A DNA stretch of 64,000 bases, taken from assembly GCA_015689645.1 (NCBI GenBank), contig WVSM01000001.1, positions 1 to 64,000 on the forward strand. The letters are read 5' to 3'. A program made the translations under genes and the position numbers. The notes under the pieces are model-generated. The model did not search any database. It saw only the letters and a program-made list of their open reading frames with translations, and was not told where the DNA came from. This stretch comes from Rhodobacterales bacterium HKCCE4037. Lineage in GTDB: Bacteria; Pseudomonadota; Alphaproteobacteria; Rhodobacterales; Rhodobacteraceae. This document shows, piece by piece, positions 42,461 to 49,790 of the stretch; position 1 is the stretch's first letter, and every line of letters begins with the position of its first letter.

Positions 42461-43075
42461 TCAGGGAAGCGTTGCCGGGTCGTAATGGTCGCGCACCCAC
42501 TCCTCCATCCCGATACCGGTTTCGGCGTGGGCCTTCGCATAGGCATCGAGCAGGCGGTTGACGATCCGGGCCTTGCCCCACGGATTGTGGATATAGCGCA
42601 AAGACAGTTGCTTGCGGGCTTCGTCCAGCGGCACGCCCTTGAAAGCGTGCAGATAGATCAACGAGGCGAGGCCGGTCCGGTCCGAGCCGGACTTGCAGTG
42701 GATGACCATGGGTTTGGGCATCTCGCGGAAGGCATCGAAGAGCATGAGCAATTGCGCGCGCTTCGGCAGAGTCAGCGCCCGGAGGGACACCGTGTGAAAC
42801 GGCAGCCCGATCTTGGCGCAGGCGGCAGCTTCCATCCGGCTGACCACCGCGCCCGGTCCACGCAGGGACAGGACCGAGGCCGCACCCATCGCCTTGAGTT
42901 GTGCCAGCCGTGCGGGGCTGGGATGATTTTGACGCCAGACCTGATCGTCGAGCTTGTAGAAATTCGTCCAGAGCGCGCGCAGCAGACCGTGATCCTTGAG
43001 CCAATAGAAACGCAGGATCTCGGAGGGTGAGAAGGTCGGCGGGGTTTCCGGCGGTGTGGGGGCGGCAGGCTCCAT
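42461..43075 (-). CDS. Dual-specificity/tyrosine phosphatase-like protein
   Basis: A 204-residue protein from ATG 43075. The catalytic P-loop VIHCKSGSDRTGLAS carries Cys127 and Arg133 of the CX5R motif, and an aspartate-containing loop precedes it (about 50-60). The family covers protein-tyrosine and inositol or polyphosphate phosphatases. The N-terminus is proline-rich and probably flexible. It is cytoplasmic with no signal. The target is unknown. An in-frame upstream region to 43306 was not used because it overlaps the divergent ICMT-like gene. Confidence 0.87.
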   Translation of the reverse strand: MEPAAPTPPETPPTFSPSEILRFYWLKDHGLLRALWTNFYKLDDQVWRQNHPSPARLAQLKAMGAASVLSLRGPGAVVSRMEAAACAKIGLPFHTVSLRALTLPKRAQLLMLFDAFREMPKPMVIHCKSGSDRTGLASLIYLHAFKGVPLDEARKQLSLRYIHNPWGKARIVNRLLDAYAKAHAETGIGMEEWVRDHYDPATLP

Positions 43076-43154
43076 GGGGCGCGCGGTATCACGGCCAGTA
43101 TCCGGTCGTCCAGCGGGGCTTGCGCTCGGCCACGGCGCGGGGCCAGATGTGTGG

Positions 43155-43604
43155 ATGAAAGGTTTCCCCGATCTTCCGCCCCTTTGGCTGGCGCTGTTCA
43201 TGGCCCTCGGCTGGGGGCTGGCGCGGTTCCTGCCAGTTGCGGGCGCTCCGGATCCGGTTCTGCACCGGCTCGGGTTGCTGGTTGCCTGTGTCGGACTGGG
43301 GTTCATCGCATGGGCGGCGCTATGGTTCTGGAAAAAGAAAACGACGATCGAGCCGCACCACGCGCCGGAGACGTTGATCGTGGAGGGGCCTTATCGTATC
43401 AGCCGCAATCCGATCTACCTCGGGATGGTGCTGATCCTGTCGGGGCAAGTCCTGTGGCAAGGCATGCTGAGCCCCGCCGTTCTGATCCCGTTGCACGTGG
43501 CTGTTCTCACGGTGCGATTCATCCTGCCCGAGGAGGCGGCGCTGGTGAGAGCATTCGGCGAGGAGGGAGAACGATACCTGGCGGGAACGCGGCGATGGCT
43601 GTGA
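43155..43604 (+). CDS. Isoprenylcysteine carboxyl methyltransferase (ICMT)-family membrane methyltransferase
   Basis: A 149-residue membrane protein with four or five helices, from ATG 43155. RISRNPIYLGMVLILSG and the C-terminal FGEEGERYLAGTRRW are the SAM and substrate motifs of the ICMT/phospholipid methyltransferase family. In bacteria such proteins methylate lipids or isoprenoid-linked molecules, often in carotenoid or membrane lipid pathways. The substrate is unknown. A GTG at 43149 is an alternative start. Upstream in-frame sequence to 43056 lacks family features. Confidence 0.82.
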   Translation: MKGFPDLPPLWLALFMALGWGLARFLPVAGAPDPVLHRLGLLVACVGLGFIAWAALWFWKKKTTIEPHHAPETLIVEGPYRISRNPIYLGMVLILSGQVLWQGMLSPAVLIPLHVAVLTVRFILPEEAALVRAFGEEGERYLAGTRRWL

Positions 43605-43704
43605 CGGGCTCGTGCGTTACGGAGCCTCTCGAACGCTTGATTGGCTTATCCCGGCGACATCCCCTAGATCGGAAGCACTGGCGGAACAACGGATCGACGG
43701 ATAG

Positions 43705-44409
43705 ATGATGCGACGAACCTCACTCATGGCTGTGCTGGCCAGCGGTTTAACGGTTTTCCCGGCGCTGGCAGACGGGCCGGTGGTCGTGGAACTGTTTACA
43801 TCGCAGGGCTGTTCGTCCTGTCCGCCGGCCGATGCGCTGCTTGCCGAGCTGGCCGGGCGCGAGGATGTCATCGCCCTCGCCCTGCACGTCGATTACTGGG
43901 ATTACATTGGCTGGCCGGACACGTTTGCCGACCCGGCCTACACGGCGCGCCAGAATGGCTATGCCCATGCCGCCGGATCGACCGTTGTCTACACGCCGCA
44001 GATGGTGATCGGCGGTGTCGATCACGTGGTGGGCACGCGACCGATGGAAGTGGCCGACCGGATCAATGCACAGCGTGCCTCGGATCAGCCTGTCACGGTG
44101 GAGGCTGAACCCACCGACGGGGGATGGCTGGTGCGCGCGGTCTGGACTGAAAGCTCCGGAGACATGCCCCGCATGGTGGTGCAGGTCGTGGGCTACATGC
44201 CGATGCAGGAGGTCGAGATCACCCGAGGTGAGAACGCCGGGCTGACCACCGAATATTACAACATCGTCCAGTCCTGGCGCGTCGCCGGAGAATGGTCCGA
44301 ACCCGCCCCGTTCGAAACGGAAGTCACCGCGGCTGGTGACATGCCGCATGTGGTCATCGTGCAAGCCAGCGGCTTCGGCGAAATCCTCGGTGCTGCGCGG
44401 CTCGACTGA
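43705..44409 (+). CDS. DUF1223 thioredoxin-fold exported protein
   Basis: A 234-residue protein with a signal peptide ending FPALA (1-22). VVVELFTSQGCSSCPPADALL is the DUF1223 signature: a thioredoxin-like fold with CSSC (Cys36, Cys39). ALHVDYWDYIGWPDTF and TPQMVIGG follow in the usual order. The protein should be periplasmic and redox-active or metal-binding, but its role is not established. It stands alone between two gene pairs. Confidence 0.9.
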   Translation: MMRRTSLMAVLASGLTVFPALADGPVVVELFTSQGCSSCPPADALLAELAGREDVIALALHVDYWDYIGWPDTFADPAYTARQNGYAHAAGSTVVYTPQMVIGGVDHVVGTRPMEVADRINAQRASDQPVTVEAEPTDGGWLVRAVWTESSGDMPRMVVQVVGYMPMQEVEITRGENAGLTTEYYNIVQSWRVAGEWSEPAPFETEVTAAGDMPHVVIVQASGFGEILGAARLD

Positions 44410-44528
44410 GCGTGATGAGCTCTTCCTGCCAAGCTTTGTGACCCAAGACCTTACCGTCTCGCCACGGTCAGCCTCCGGCCTGTGACCGGAGCAGATTTCA
44501 GCTTTCATTCGTTTCCAAGGCCCGAGGC

Positions 44529-44963
44529 TCAGGCCGTGTTGCGCGCGGCGGCGGCTTCGAGCGCGGGGCGCAACTGCTCGAACGGGTAGCCGTAGGAGGT
44601 TGCGGTCGCGATGATCTCGTCCACCGGCACGTCACCGGCGGCCCCGAAGGCCCAGACCACCGTGGAGCGGTTGCCAGAAGCACAATAGGCCACGACCGGC
44701 CCTTCGGAGCCCGCGATGGCGTCGGCCTGTTCGTCGACGTTGTCTTGGGTCATCGTGCCGCCCGAGAACGGGTTGTAGACGTAGGCGATGCCGTGGGCTT
44801 CGGCCTCTGCCTGGATGGCGGCAGCTTGAAGGGCGGGCGGGTTCTCGGCATCGGGACGGTTGCAGATCAGCGTCTTGACGCCCTGCGCGGCGAGCGTGGC
44901 GACATCCGACGGCTCGATCTGGGGGGTGACGCTGTATCCGTCGGTGATCTGGCGAAGGTCCAT
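44529..44963 (-). CDS. TIGR01244-family phosphatase-fold sulphur-transferase-like protein
   Basis: A 144-residue protein from ATG 44963 with GAGAGG upstream. CASGNRS (Cys94, Arg99) is the active-site loop of the DUF442/TIGR01244 group, a phosphatase-fold family linked in some proteins to persulphide dioxygenases and sulphide metabolism. TLICNRPDAENPP is conserved before it. It lies divergent from a zinc-finger DksA-like gene, and an FNR-type box sits in the 169-bp gap between them. Whether it acts as a phosphatase or on sulphur species is unresolved. Confidence 0.82.
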   Translation of the reverse strand: MDLRQITDGYSVTPQIEPSDVATLAAQGVKTLICNRPDAENPPALQAAAIQAEAEAHGIAYVYNPFSGGTMTQDNVDEQADAIAGSEGPVVAYCASGNRSTVVWAFGAAGDVPVDEIIATATSYGYPFEQLRPALEAAAARNTA

Positions 44964-45034
44964 GGCGGCCTCTCTTTCGTGCTGGAACTCGTGGCGCGCA
45001 ACCTGCCCCATTCGCCGCGCGAGGGAAAGCCGGG

Positions 45035-45048
45035 TTGACGCAGGTCAA
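45035..45048. promoter_or_regulatory. FNR/FnrL-type binding site
   Basis: TTGAC-GCAG-GTCAA is a perfect inverted repeat matching the alphaproteobacterial FNR consensus TTGAT-N4-ATCAA at eight of ten half-site positions. It sits between divergent genes: 71 bp from the TIGR01244 start and 84 bp from the DksA-like start. Oxygen-dependent control of one or both is likely. Confidence 0.65.
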
Positions 45049-45132
45049 TGCGGGCAAACGGAGGCGATGGCACGTTCGACCCGGTCACGCCCGGTTTCGC
45101 GGATGTCCGGGCGGCCATCACGGAGGTGAGCC

Positions 45133-45408
45133 ATGCGCAACGATCTCAAGGCGCGTCGGCAGGCGTTGAAACAGCGGCTGCGGGAGCTGTCAGCGGTGCT
45201 GGCGGGCGAACCGGAGGCGGCGCCGGAGCCGTCCCTTGCGGCGCATGCGGCCGAGGCCGAGATCGCGTCGATCCACGCCGCACTTGGCCGGATGGACCGG
45301 GGAGAATACGGCTGCTGTGCGTCCTGCGGGGAGGAAATCGAGGACGCGCGTCTCGACCGGCTGCCATTCACCGCCCATTGCGGAAGCTGCGCGGCGCAAC
45401 TGCGCTGA
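45133..45408 (+). CDS. TraR/DksA-type zinc finger protein
   Basis: A 91-residue protein starting behind GGAGG. The full four-cysteine zinc site is present (Cys62-x2-Cys65 and Cys83-x2-Cys86, CASCG and CGSC), and a short coiled coil precedes it (about 1-58), smaller than DksA and more like TraR. Such proteins bind the RNA polymerase secondary channel. It contrasts with the zinc-less DksA at 6656. The upstream FNR-type box suggests induction under low oxygen. Confidence 0.87.
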   Translation: MRNDLKARRQALKQRLRELSAVLAGEPEAAPEPSLAAHAAEAEIASIHAALGRMDRGEYGCCASCGEEIEDARLDRLPFTAHCGSCAAQLR

Positions 45409-45464
45409 ACGGGTAGGGATGCCCTGACTGCCACGCGCGCCGGGGGCGGGGTAGGGTTCCGGCC

Positions 45465-45830
45465 ATGAAGGTCGGACACAGATACCGCGATTGGAGGGCA
45501 TTTCACGCGCCCCGGCCCAATCCACGCGCGTTCACGCCGAAATTCCTGTGTCCGGCCTGCCGACGCCTGTTCAATCGTCCTTCGCATGGCGATCAGGCAG
45601 AGCGGCCATGCCCCCATTGCGGCGGTGTCGCTGTGCGCATGGGGCGGAATTTCCGCCCGCCGCCGCTTTCTGATGCGCGGCGCTGGAAAATGGTGCTGTT
45701 CCTCGTGGCGCACGGGTTCCGATACGGACGCTACATGCCGCAGCCGATGCCGCAAACGATGGGTGCGGCAAGGGCTTACGTGGCGCGGTATCGGCCCGAT
45801 GAGGGGCGTGCGGGATCACGATATTTCTGA
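45465..45830 (+). CDS. Zinc-ribbon hypothetical protein (121 aa)
   Basis: A 121-residue basic protein from ATG 45465. Paired CPAC (FLCPACRRLF) and CPHC (ERPCPHCGGVAVRMG) form a zinc ribbon at about 28-60, followed by a basic, aromatic C-terminus (ARRWKMVLFLVAHGFRYGRYM). This pattern fits nucleic-acid binding, but no known family is recognised. It starts 56 bp after the DksA-like gene on the same strand and may be cotranscribed, so it could share the FNR-type control. Confidence 0.7.
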   Translation: MKVGHRYRDWRAFHAPRPNPRAFTPKFLCPACRRLFNRPSHGDQAERPCPHCGGVAVRMGRNFRPPPLSDARRWKMVLFLVAHGFRYGRYMPQPMPQTMGAARAYVARYRPDEGRAGSRYF

Positions 45831-45846
45831 CGGGTCAGGGGAACGC

Positions 45847-46062
45847 TCAGCCGAGGAAGACGCCAAGCACCACGCACATCAGGCCGAGCACGGCTAAAAG
45901 CAGCGCGCCCATGTTGATGGCGACGATCTTCTGGAGTTGCGCGCGCATCGCGACATCGTCGAGGCCGGCGCGTTTGATGGCGAAGGCCGAGTAGATGCAA
46001 TACCCCAGCAGGCCGATGCCGGTCAGCGCCATGGCCGTGCCCAACAATACCAACCAACCCAT
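45847..46062 (-). CDS. Small two-helix membrane protein (71 aa)
   Basis: A 71-residue protein starting MGWLVLLGTAMALTGIG, with two hydrophobic helices (about 2-24 and 44-68) separated by a short charged cytoplasmic loop (KRAGLDDVAMRAQLQK). It has no signal cleavage site and should be an inner-membrane protein. It is convergent with the zinc-ribbon gene. No family is recognised; the pattern is common among small conserved membrane proteins in this group. Confidence 0.68.
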   Translation of the reverse strand: MGWLVLLGTAMALTGIGLLGYCIYSAFAIKRAGLDDVAMRAQLQKIVAINMGALLLAVLGLMCVVLGVFLG

Positions 46063-46117
46063 CGCACCTGCTCCGTTTCGCTTTTGAAGACCTTATAGCG
46101 TTTCGAAAAAATATTGA

Positions 46118-46163
46118 ATCGCAAATGCCTTGCCGCGCTTCGCGCTCTCAGGACATTTGCGAT
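46118..46163. promoter_or_regulatory. Long hairpin with nested stem upstream of gapR
   Basis: ATCGCAAATG (46118-46127) pairs perfectly with CATTTGCGAT (46154-46163). Within the 26-base interior, GCGC-TTC-GCGC (46135-46145) makes a second stem. The structure begins 172 bp before gapR and could be part of its leader, a small RNA or the end of an untranslated region. Expression is unproven. Confidence 0.4.
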
Positions 46164-46289
46164 CCATGAAATCTGGCAGTTCTTGCGAAACGCACAATCG
46201 CCACGGGCGGTCACCGCAAGTCTTGCGGCGCGTCGTCTGCGATTGTATCCGGTGCCTCCAGCCGTATTGCACCCGAAAGGTCGCCTTCC

Positions 46290-46562
46290 ATGGATGATAT
46301 GTCCGACGCCTCCGCCCGCCCCGACAGCTACCGCGTGACCGCCGACGAGTTGCGCCAGTTCATCGAGCGGTTCGAGCGGCTCGAAATCGAGAAGAAGGAC
46401 CTGGCGGACCAGCAGAAAGAGGTCATGGCCGAGGCGAAATCGCGCGGTTACGACACCAAGGTGATGCGCAAGGTCATCGCGCTGCGCAAGCGCGAGCCCG
46501 ACGATATTGCCGAGGAAGAGGCGGTGCTGGAGATGTACAAGGAAGCGCTGGGAATGCGCTGA
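46290..46562 (+). CDS. gapR: GapR-family nucleoid protein (DUF2312)
   Basis: A 90-residue helical protein. ADELRQFIERFERLEIEKKD and AEAKSRGYDTKVMRKVIALR match the DUF2312 family, which includes Caulobacter GapR. GapR binds over-twisted DNA ahead of replication forks and RNA polymerase and aids topoisomerases; the coiled-coil dimerisation and lysine-rich DNA contact are visible. ATG 46290 has AAAGG upstream; a second in-frame ATG at 46299 is possible. A long hairpin lies in the upstream gap. Confidence 0.9.
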   Translation: MDDMSDASARPDSYRVTADELRQFIERFERLEIEKKDLADQQKEVMAEAKSRGYDTKVMRKVIALRKREPDDIAEEEAVLEMYKEALGMR

Positions 46563-46580
46563 CCCGGCGCAGGAGAAGCT

Positions 46581-47456
46581 TCACGGGGTCAGAAGTGTGA
46601 CCCCGGGAATGCGCCGGATGACGTCGAGATCAGCGTCGTAGCTTTCAGACATCTCGGACATGAGTGCCTCGCTCCAGCCCGGCAGGTTCAGGGTTTCCTC
46701 GATCTCGGTATCGAGCGCGTAGCGTTCGAGGAAAGCGGCGAGGACGCGGCGGCGCTGCGTCTCGGTCTCGGGCGGGTTGTCGTCGAGCCAGCGCTTCATG
46801 CGCATGAAGCCCTGTTCTTCCATGATCCCTTGGACAAGATCGTCGATCCCGTCGAGATCGGCGTCCGGGCCGACGCCCGCGATCTCGCGCATGATCTGGC
46901 CCCACAGAAGCGGCGTATCTTCGTTGCACCAGACAGTGATCCGCGCATCGGGATGGGCGGTCGACAGGCGGCGCAGCATCTCGGACCAGGCGACGGCGTG
47001 GGGCTGCATGTTCTCGGTGAATTCGTTGAAATCGGAGAATCGCGAGGCCTTGAAGAGGGCCGGGATCAGGGTCGCCGGGTCTCGCATGCCGATGAAGAAT
47101 TCGGCCGGTGACTCGGGGAAGAGGGCGCGCAGCTGCGTGGTGGTCCGTTCGATCATCGGCCAGATCTGGGCGCCCTGGACCACGAGCCGGTTGATGCAGA
47201 TGAAGCGCGGGTCGGACAGGATCAGGCGGTCGACGCTGGCATCGTCGAGGATCGCGTCCAGAAGCGCCTCCTGCACCTCTTCGCCGGCGGCGCGCCCTTT
47301 CAGCGCGCGGGCGGTGTCGCGCACAACGGCGCGGTAGCGGCCCGGCGGCGGCACGGCAATGCCGGCCTGCGCCAGCCTCAGACGGTTCTTGAGCAGCGAC
47401 AGGATCAGCTGGTCGCCATCGGTGCAGGGGGCGCCGAGGTGAAAGACAACCTGCAT
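46581..47456 (-). CDS. Hypothetical protein, possibly sulphotransferase-related (291 aa)
   Basis: A 291-residue protein from ATG 47456, opening MQVVFHLGAPCTDGDQLILS. The start HLGAPCTDGDQ resembles the P-loop position of sulphotransferase-like proteins (HxGxxKTGT), but the loop is degenerate. The interior is helical with FFIGMRDPATLIPALFK resembling later sulphotransferase segments. No signal or membrane helix is seen. An open upstream frame to 47573 lacks matching sequence. Function is not assigned, and a structural homology search would be needed to support a sulphotransferase fold. Confidence 0.6.
   Translation of the reverse strand: MQVVFHLGAPCTDGDQLILSLLKNRLRLAQAGIAVPPPGRYRAVVRDTARALKGRAAGEEVQEALLDAILDDASVDRLILSDPRFICINRLVVQGAQIWPMIERTTTQLRALFPESPAEFFIGMRDPATLIPALFKASRFSDFNEFTENMQPHAVAWSEMLRRLSTAHPDARITVWCNEDTPLLWGQIMREIAGVGPDADLDGIDDLVQGIMEEQGFMRMKRWLDDNPPETETQRRRVLAAFLERYALDTEIEETLNLPGWSEALMSEMSESYDADLDVIRRIPGVTLLTP
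46584..46605 (-). terminator. Hairpin at the end of the 291-residue gene
   Basis: CGGGGTCA (46584-46591) pairs perfectly with TGACCCCG (46598-46605) around a 6-base loop, within the last codons of the minus-strand gene. The T run is short. It may also stop gapR readthrough from the other side. Confidence 0.45.
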
Positions 47457-47630
47457 GTTGATGATATCGCCTGTCTGGTAGTGGTTCGGGCCTGTCGCAA
47501 GGATGTATAGTCGCGCGCGCAGGAGGGTGCAAACCCAAGTGGCGTGCCGCGCCGTCGGCCGCGCATTGCCCATTGCCGCACCGGCCCAAACTTGCTATCG
47601 CGCCGCCATGCATCGCGTGGTGATGCCAGT

Positions 47631-47706
47631 GCCCCTATAGCTCAGCTGGTAGAGCAACTGATTTGTAATCAGTAGGTCCGCGGTTCGAGTCCGTGTGGGG
47701 GCACCA
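47631..47706 (+). tRNA. tRNA-Thr (anticodon UGU)
   Basis: A 76-nt cloverleaf including an encoded CCA end. The acceptor stem pairs GCCCCTA with TGGGGGC, leaving A-CCA; the anticodon arm ACTGA/TCAGT encloses the loop TTTGTAA, giving anticodon TGT, which reads ACA threonine codons. The T-arm carries GGTTCGAGTCC. It lies between the 291-residue hypothetical gene and the DUF1772 gene, with no other RNA gene nearby. Confidence 0.95.
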
Positions 47707-47852
47707 TTCTCCGACCTCTGGCTCTCCGGACCACGACCGTGTTCGAAACGGATTGGAATGCATTGGCGGTTTCACCCAGAACGCGCATCGGCACATGGCG
47801 TCGGGCCACAAGCGGGGCAACGTCGTGGTTGTGTCGTGATGCCCCGCTGTCT

Positions 47853-48356
47853 TCACGCCTGTTGCCCCTGCGCGAGGAGCAGCAGACCGAAGAGGAGCAG
47901 GGCCGAGGCGACGGCCGCGGCGGTGGTCCGCACGGAGTTCCAGAAGGTCCAGCGCGGGACGTAGCTGCGCAGCCAGTATTCCCGCGTGGCCTCCTGTGAC
48001 AGGTCCATGCCCGCCAGCGCCTCGTTCATCGGCACGTTGAAAACCACGGTGACCCCGAAACAGCCAAACAGGTAGATCACTGCGCCTAGCACGATCAGGG
48101 TTCCCGCCGTTCCGTCAAGCGACAGCGAGCCGTAGCCCGCGATCACGAGCGATCCCGCGGCCATGCCGAGAAACAGCGGCATGAAGATCCAGCGGAAGAC
48201 TTCGCGGTTGATGATCTGCATCGCCTCCGCTCCGCCGGCGCCGCCGGTCAGGGAGAGCGCGCGCATGATGAAATCGGAAAAGGCGAGGAAGACACCGGCG
48301 ACAAGGGCGTATGCGAGAATTGCGAATTGCAGGAGGACGAGGACGATAGGGGACAT
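47853..48356 (-). CDS. DUF1772 membrane protein
   Basis: A 167-residue, four-helix inner-membrane protein. VFLAFSDFIMRALS near the N-terminus and VVFNVPMNEALAGMD in the third helix region match the DUF1772 family, and the C-terminal TREYWLRSYVPRWTFWNSVRT is typical. Function is unknown. It is the fourth gene of a minus-strand series with the AraC regulator, an NmrA-like protein and a DUF4345 protein. Confidence 0.85.
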   Translation of the reverse strand: MSPIVLVLLQFAILAYALVAGVFLAFSDFIMRALSLTGGAGGAEAMQIINREVFRWIFMPLFLGMAAGSLVIAGYGSLSLDGTAGTLIVLGAVIYLFGCFGVTVVFNVPMNEALAGMDLSQEATREYWLRSYVPRWTFWNSVRTTAAAVASALLLFGLLLLAQGQQA

Positions 48357-48422
48357 GTGACGGGTCCTTTCGAAAGGGGAGAGGGGGGCGGGTGACCGGG
48401 GCCACCCGCCGGTTCGGTCTGA

Positions 48423-48833
48423 TCAGCGCAGGGCGAGGGGCGCAGTTGGACGAAGGCTGCCCGGCCGGAAGGCCACGAGAAGCAGCGCGCCGATGGCCAG
48501 TTCCACGAAGAGCGCGGCGAGGATGCCGGGCGAGGGCGCACCGTCCATGACAAGGCTGACAAGTCGGCCCGCCGGAAAAGCGAGAAACACACTCAGCGCC
48601 ACGACGATGGCCGCACTTCGAAGGGCTGTGCGGAAAAGGCCCGCCAGCATCACCAGACCGAAGGCCGCGAGACCGGCACCGGGCGCGCGCAGCTCGCTCA
48701 GAAGGCTCGCGTCGGCGCGCAGAATGATGCCGTAGCTGGCGAAAAAGGCATGGGGCAGGGCGAGGATTGCGGCCCCGATGCCGAGGGATGTGAGCCCTGC
48801 GAGGCCAAGCGCCGATTTCTGGATGAAGGTCAT
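48423..48833 (-). CDS. DUF4345-like membrane protein
   Basis: A 136-residue, four-helix protein from ATG 48833 with ACAGGAGAC upstream. The pattern of ADASLLSELRAPGAGLAAFG in the second helix matches the DUF4345 type of small membrane protein. The longer in-frame start at 48935 runs into the NmrA gene and is not used. It lies 66 bp after the DUF1772 start and 25 bp before the NmrA stop, so the genes are likely cotranscribed. Function is unknown. Confidence 0.8.
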   Translation of the reverse strand: MTFIQKSALGLAGLTSLGIGAAILALPHAFFASYGIILRADASLLSELRAPGAGLAAFGLVMLAGLFRTALRSAAIVVALSVFLAFPAGRLVSLVMDGAPSPGILAALFVELAIGALLLVAFRPGSLRPTAPLALR

Positions 48834-48858
48834 TGGAATGGTCTCCTGTCGTGTGAGG

Positions 48859-49686
48859 TCACGCCGCCACTGTCCATGCACCGGCACGGGTGGCATCACG
48901 CGCGAAGTCCGCGAAATCGCGGGGCGGACGGCCAAGGGCCTGCATCACGCCGTCGCTGGTCCGGGCGTTGCGACCGTCGAGCGTTTCACGGGCGATGGCG
49001 GTGAAGACATCGGCCACGAACGTGCCGCCCGATTGCGCGATATTGGCGTGGAACTCGTCGAACGAGATCGGAACGTGGCGGATCGGGCGACCCGTGGCTT
49101 GCGCCAATTCCCCGGCCATGTCGGCGAATGACAGCAGGCGTGGGCCGGTCACCTCGTACAGTCGGCCACGATGGCCGGGTTCGGTCAGGGCCGCGACGAC
49201 CACGTCGGCGATGTCGTCGATGTCGATGATCGGCTCGCGAATATCACCGCCGGGCATGGGTAGCACACCGGCAAGGATCGGGTCCCGCAGGTAGCCTTCG
49301 GAGAAATTCTGGGCAAACCACGCGGCGCGGACGATGGTATGATCCATGCCGGAGTTGCGCAGCACGTCTTCGCCCATCCGGGCGTGATGCTCGCCTCGGC
49401 CGGACAGGAGGACAAGATGCTCGACACCGACATCGCGGGCCGTCTCGATCAGCGACCCGAGCTTGTCCACGGCCCCTGGGAAGGCGAGGTCGGGGAAGTA
49501 GGTGACGTAGGCCGCGCGGGCCCCTGCGAGGGCCGGCGCCCAGGTTTCGGGGGCCTCCCAGTCGAAGGGCGTGGCGGAGGAGCGTGCCCCGCGCCGGACG
49601 GGCAGGCCCTTTGATTCCAGCCTGGCGGCGACACGACGACCGGTCTTGCCGGTGGCGCCGATGACGAGGATGGGTTGGTCTTTCAT
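48859..49686 (-). CDS. NmrA-like NAD(P)H-binding protein
   Basis: A 275-residue atypical short-chain dehydrogenase of the NmrA family. The Rossmann motif VIGATGKTGRRVAARL binds NAD(P), and HLVLLSGRGEHH stands where catalytic Ser/Tyr-Lys pairs would be in true dehydrogenases. Many relatives sense redox state rather than catalyse. It starts 105 bp from the AraC regulator start, on the same strand, and is probably its target operon's first gene. Confidence 0.88.
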   Translation of the reverse strand: MKDQPILVIGATGKTGRRVAARLESKGLPVRRGARSSATPFDWEAPETWAPALAGARAAYVTYFPDLAFPGAVDKLGSLIETARDVGVEHLVLLSGRGEHHARMGEDVLRNSGMDHTIVRAAWFAQNFSEGYLRDPILAGVLPMPGGDIREPIIDIDDIADVVVAALTEPGHRGRLYEVTGPRLLSFADMAGELAQATGRPIRHVPISFDEFHANIAQSGGTFVADVFTAIARETLDGRNARTSDGVMQALGRPPRDFADFARDATRAGAWTVAA

Positions 49687-49790
49687 GATATATCTCCTTG
49701 GTGCAGTGAATGGACCAAGGGATAGGACCGGGCGGCGGGCGCGGTATTGACCGGTGTCGCCAGCGTTTTGACCTGCGCCGTCAAGCGCGC

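Noticed and set aside
43747-44508. Minus-strand frame opposite the DUF1223 gene
   Set aside because: Antisense to a well-supported gene and without family features.
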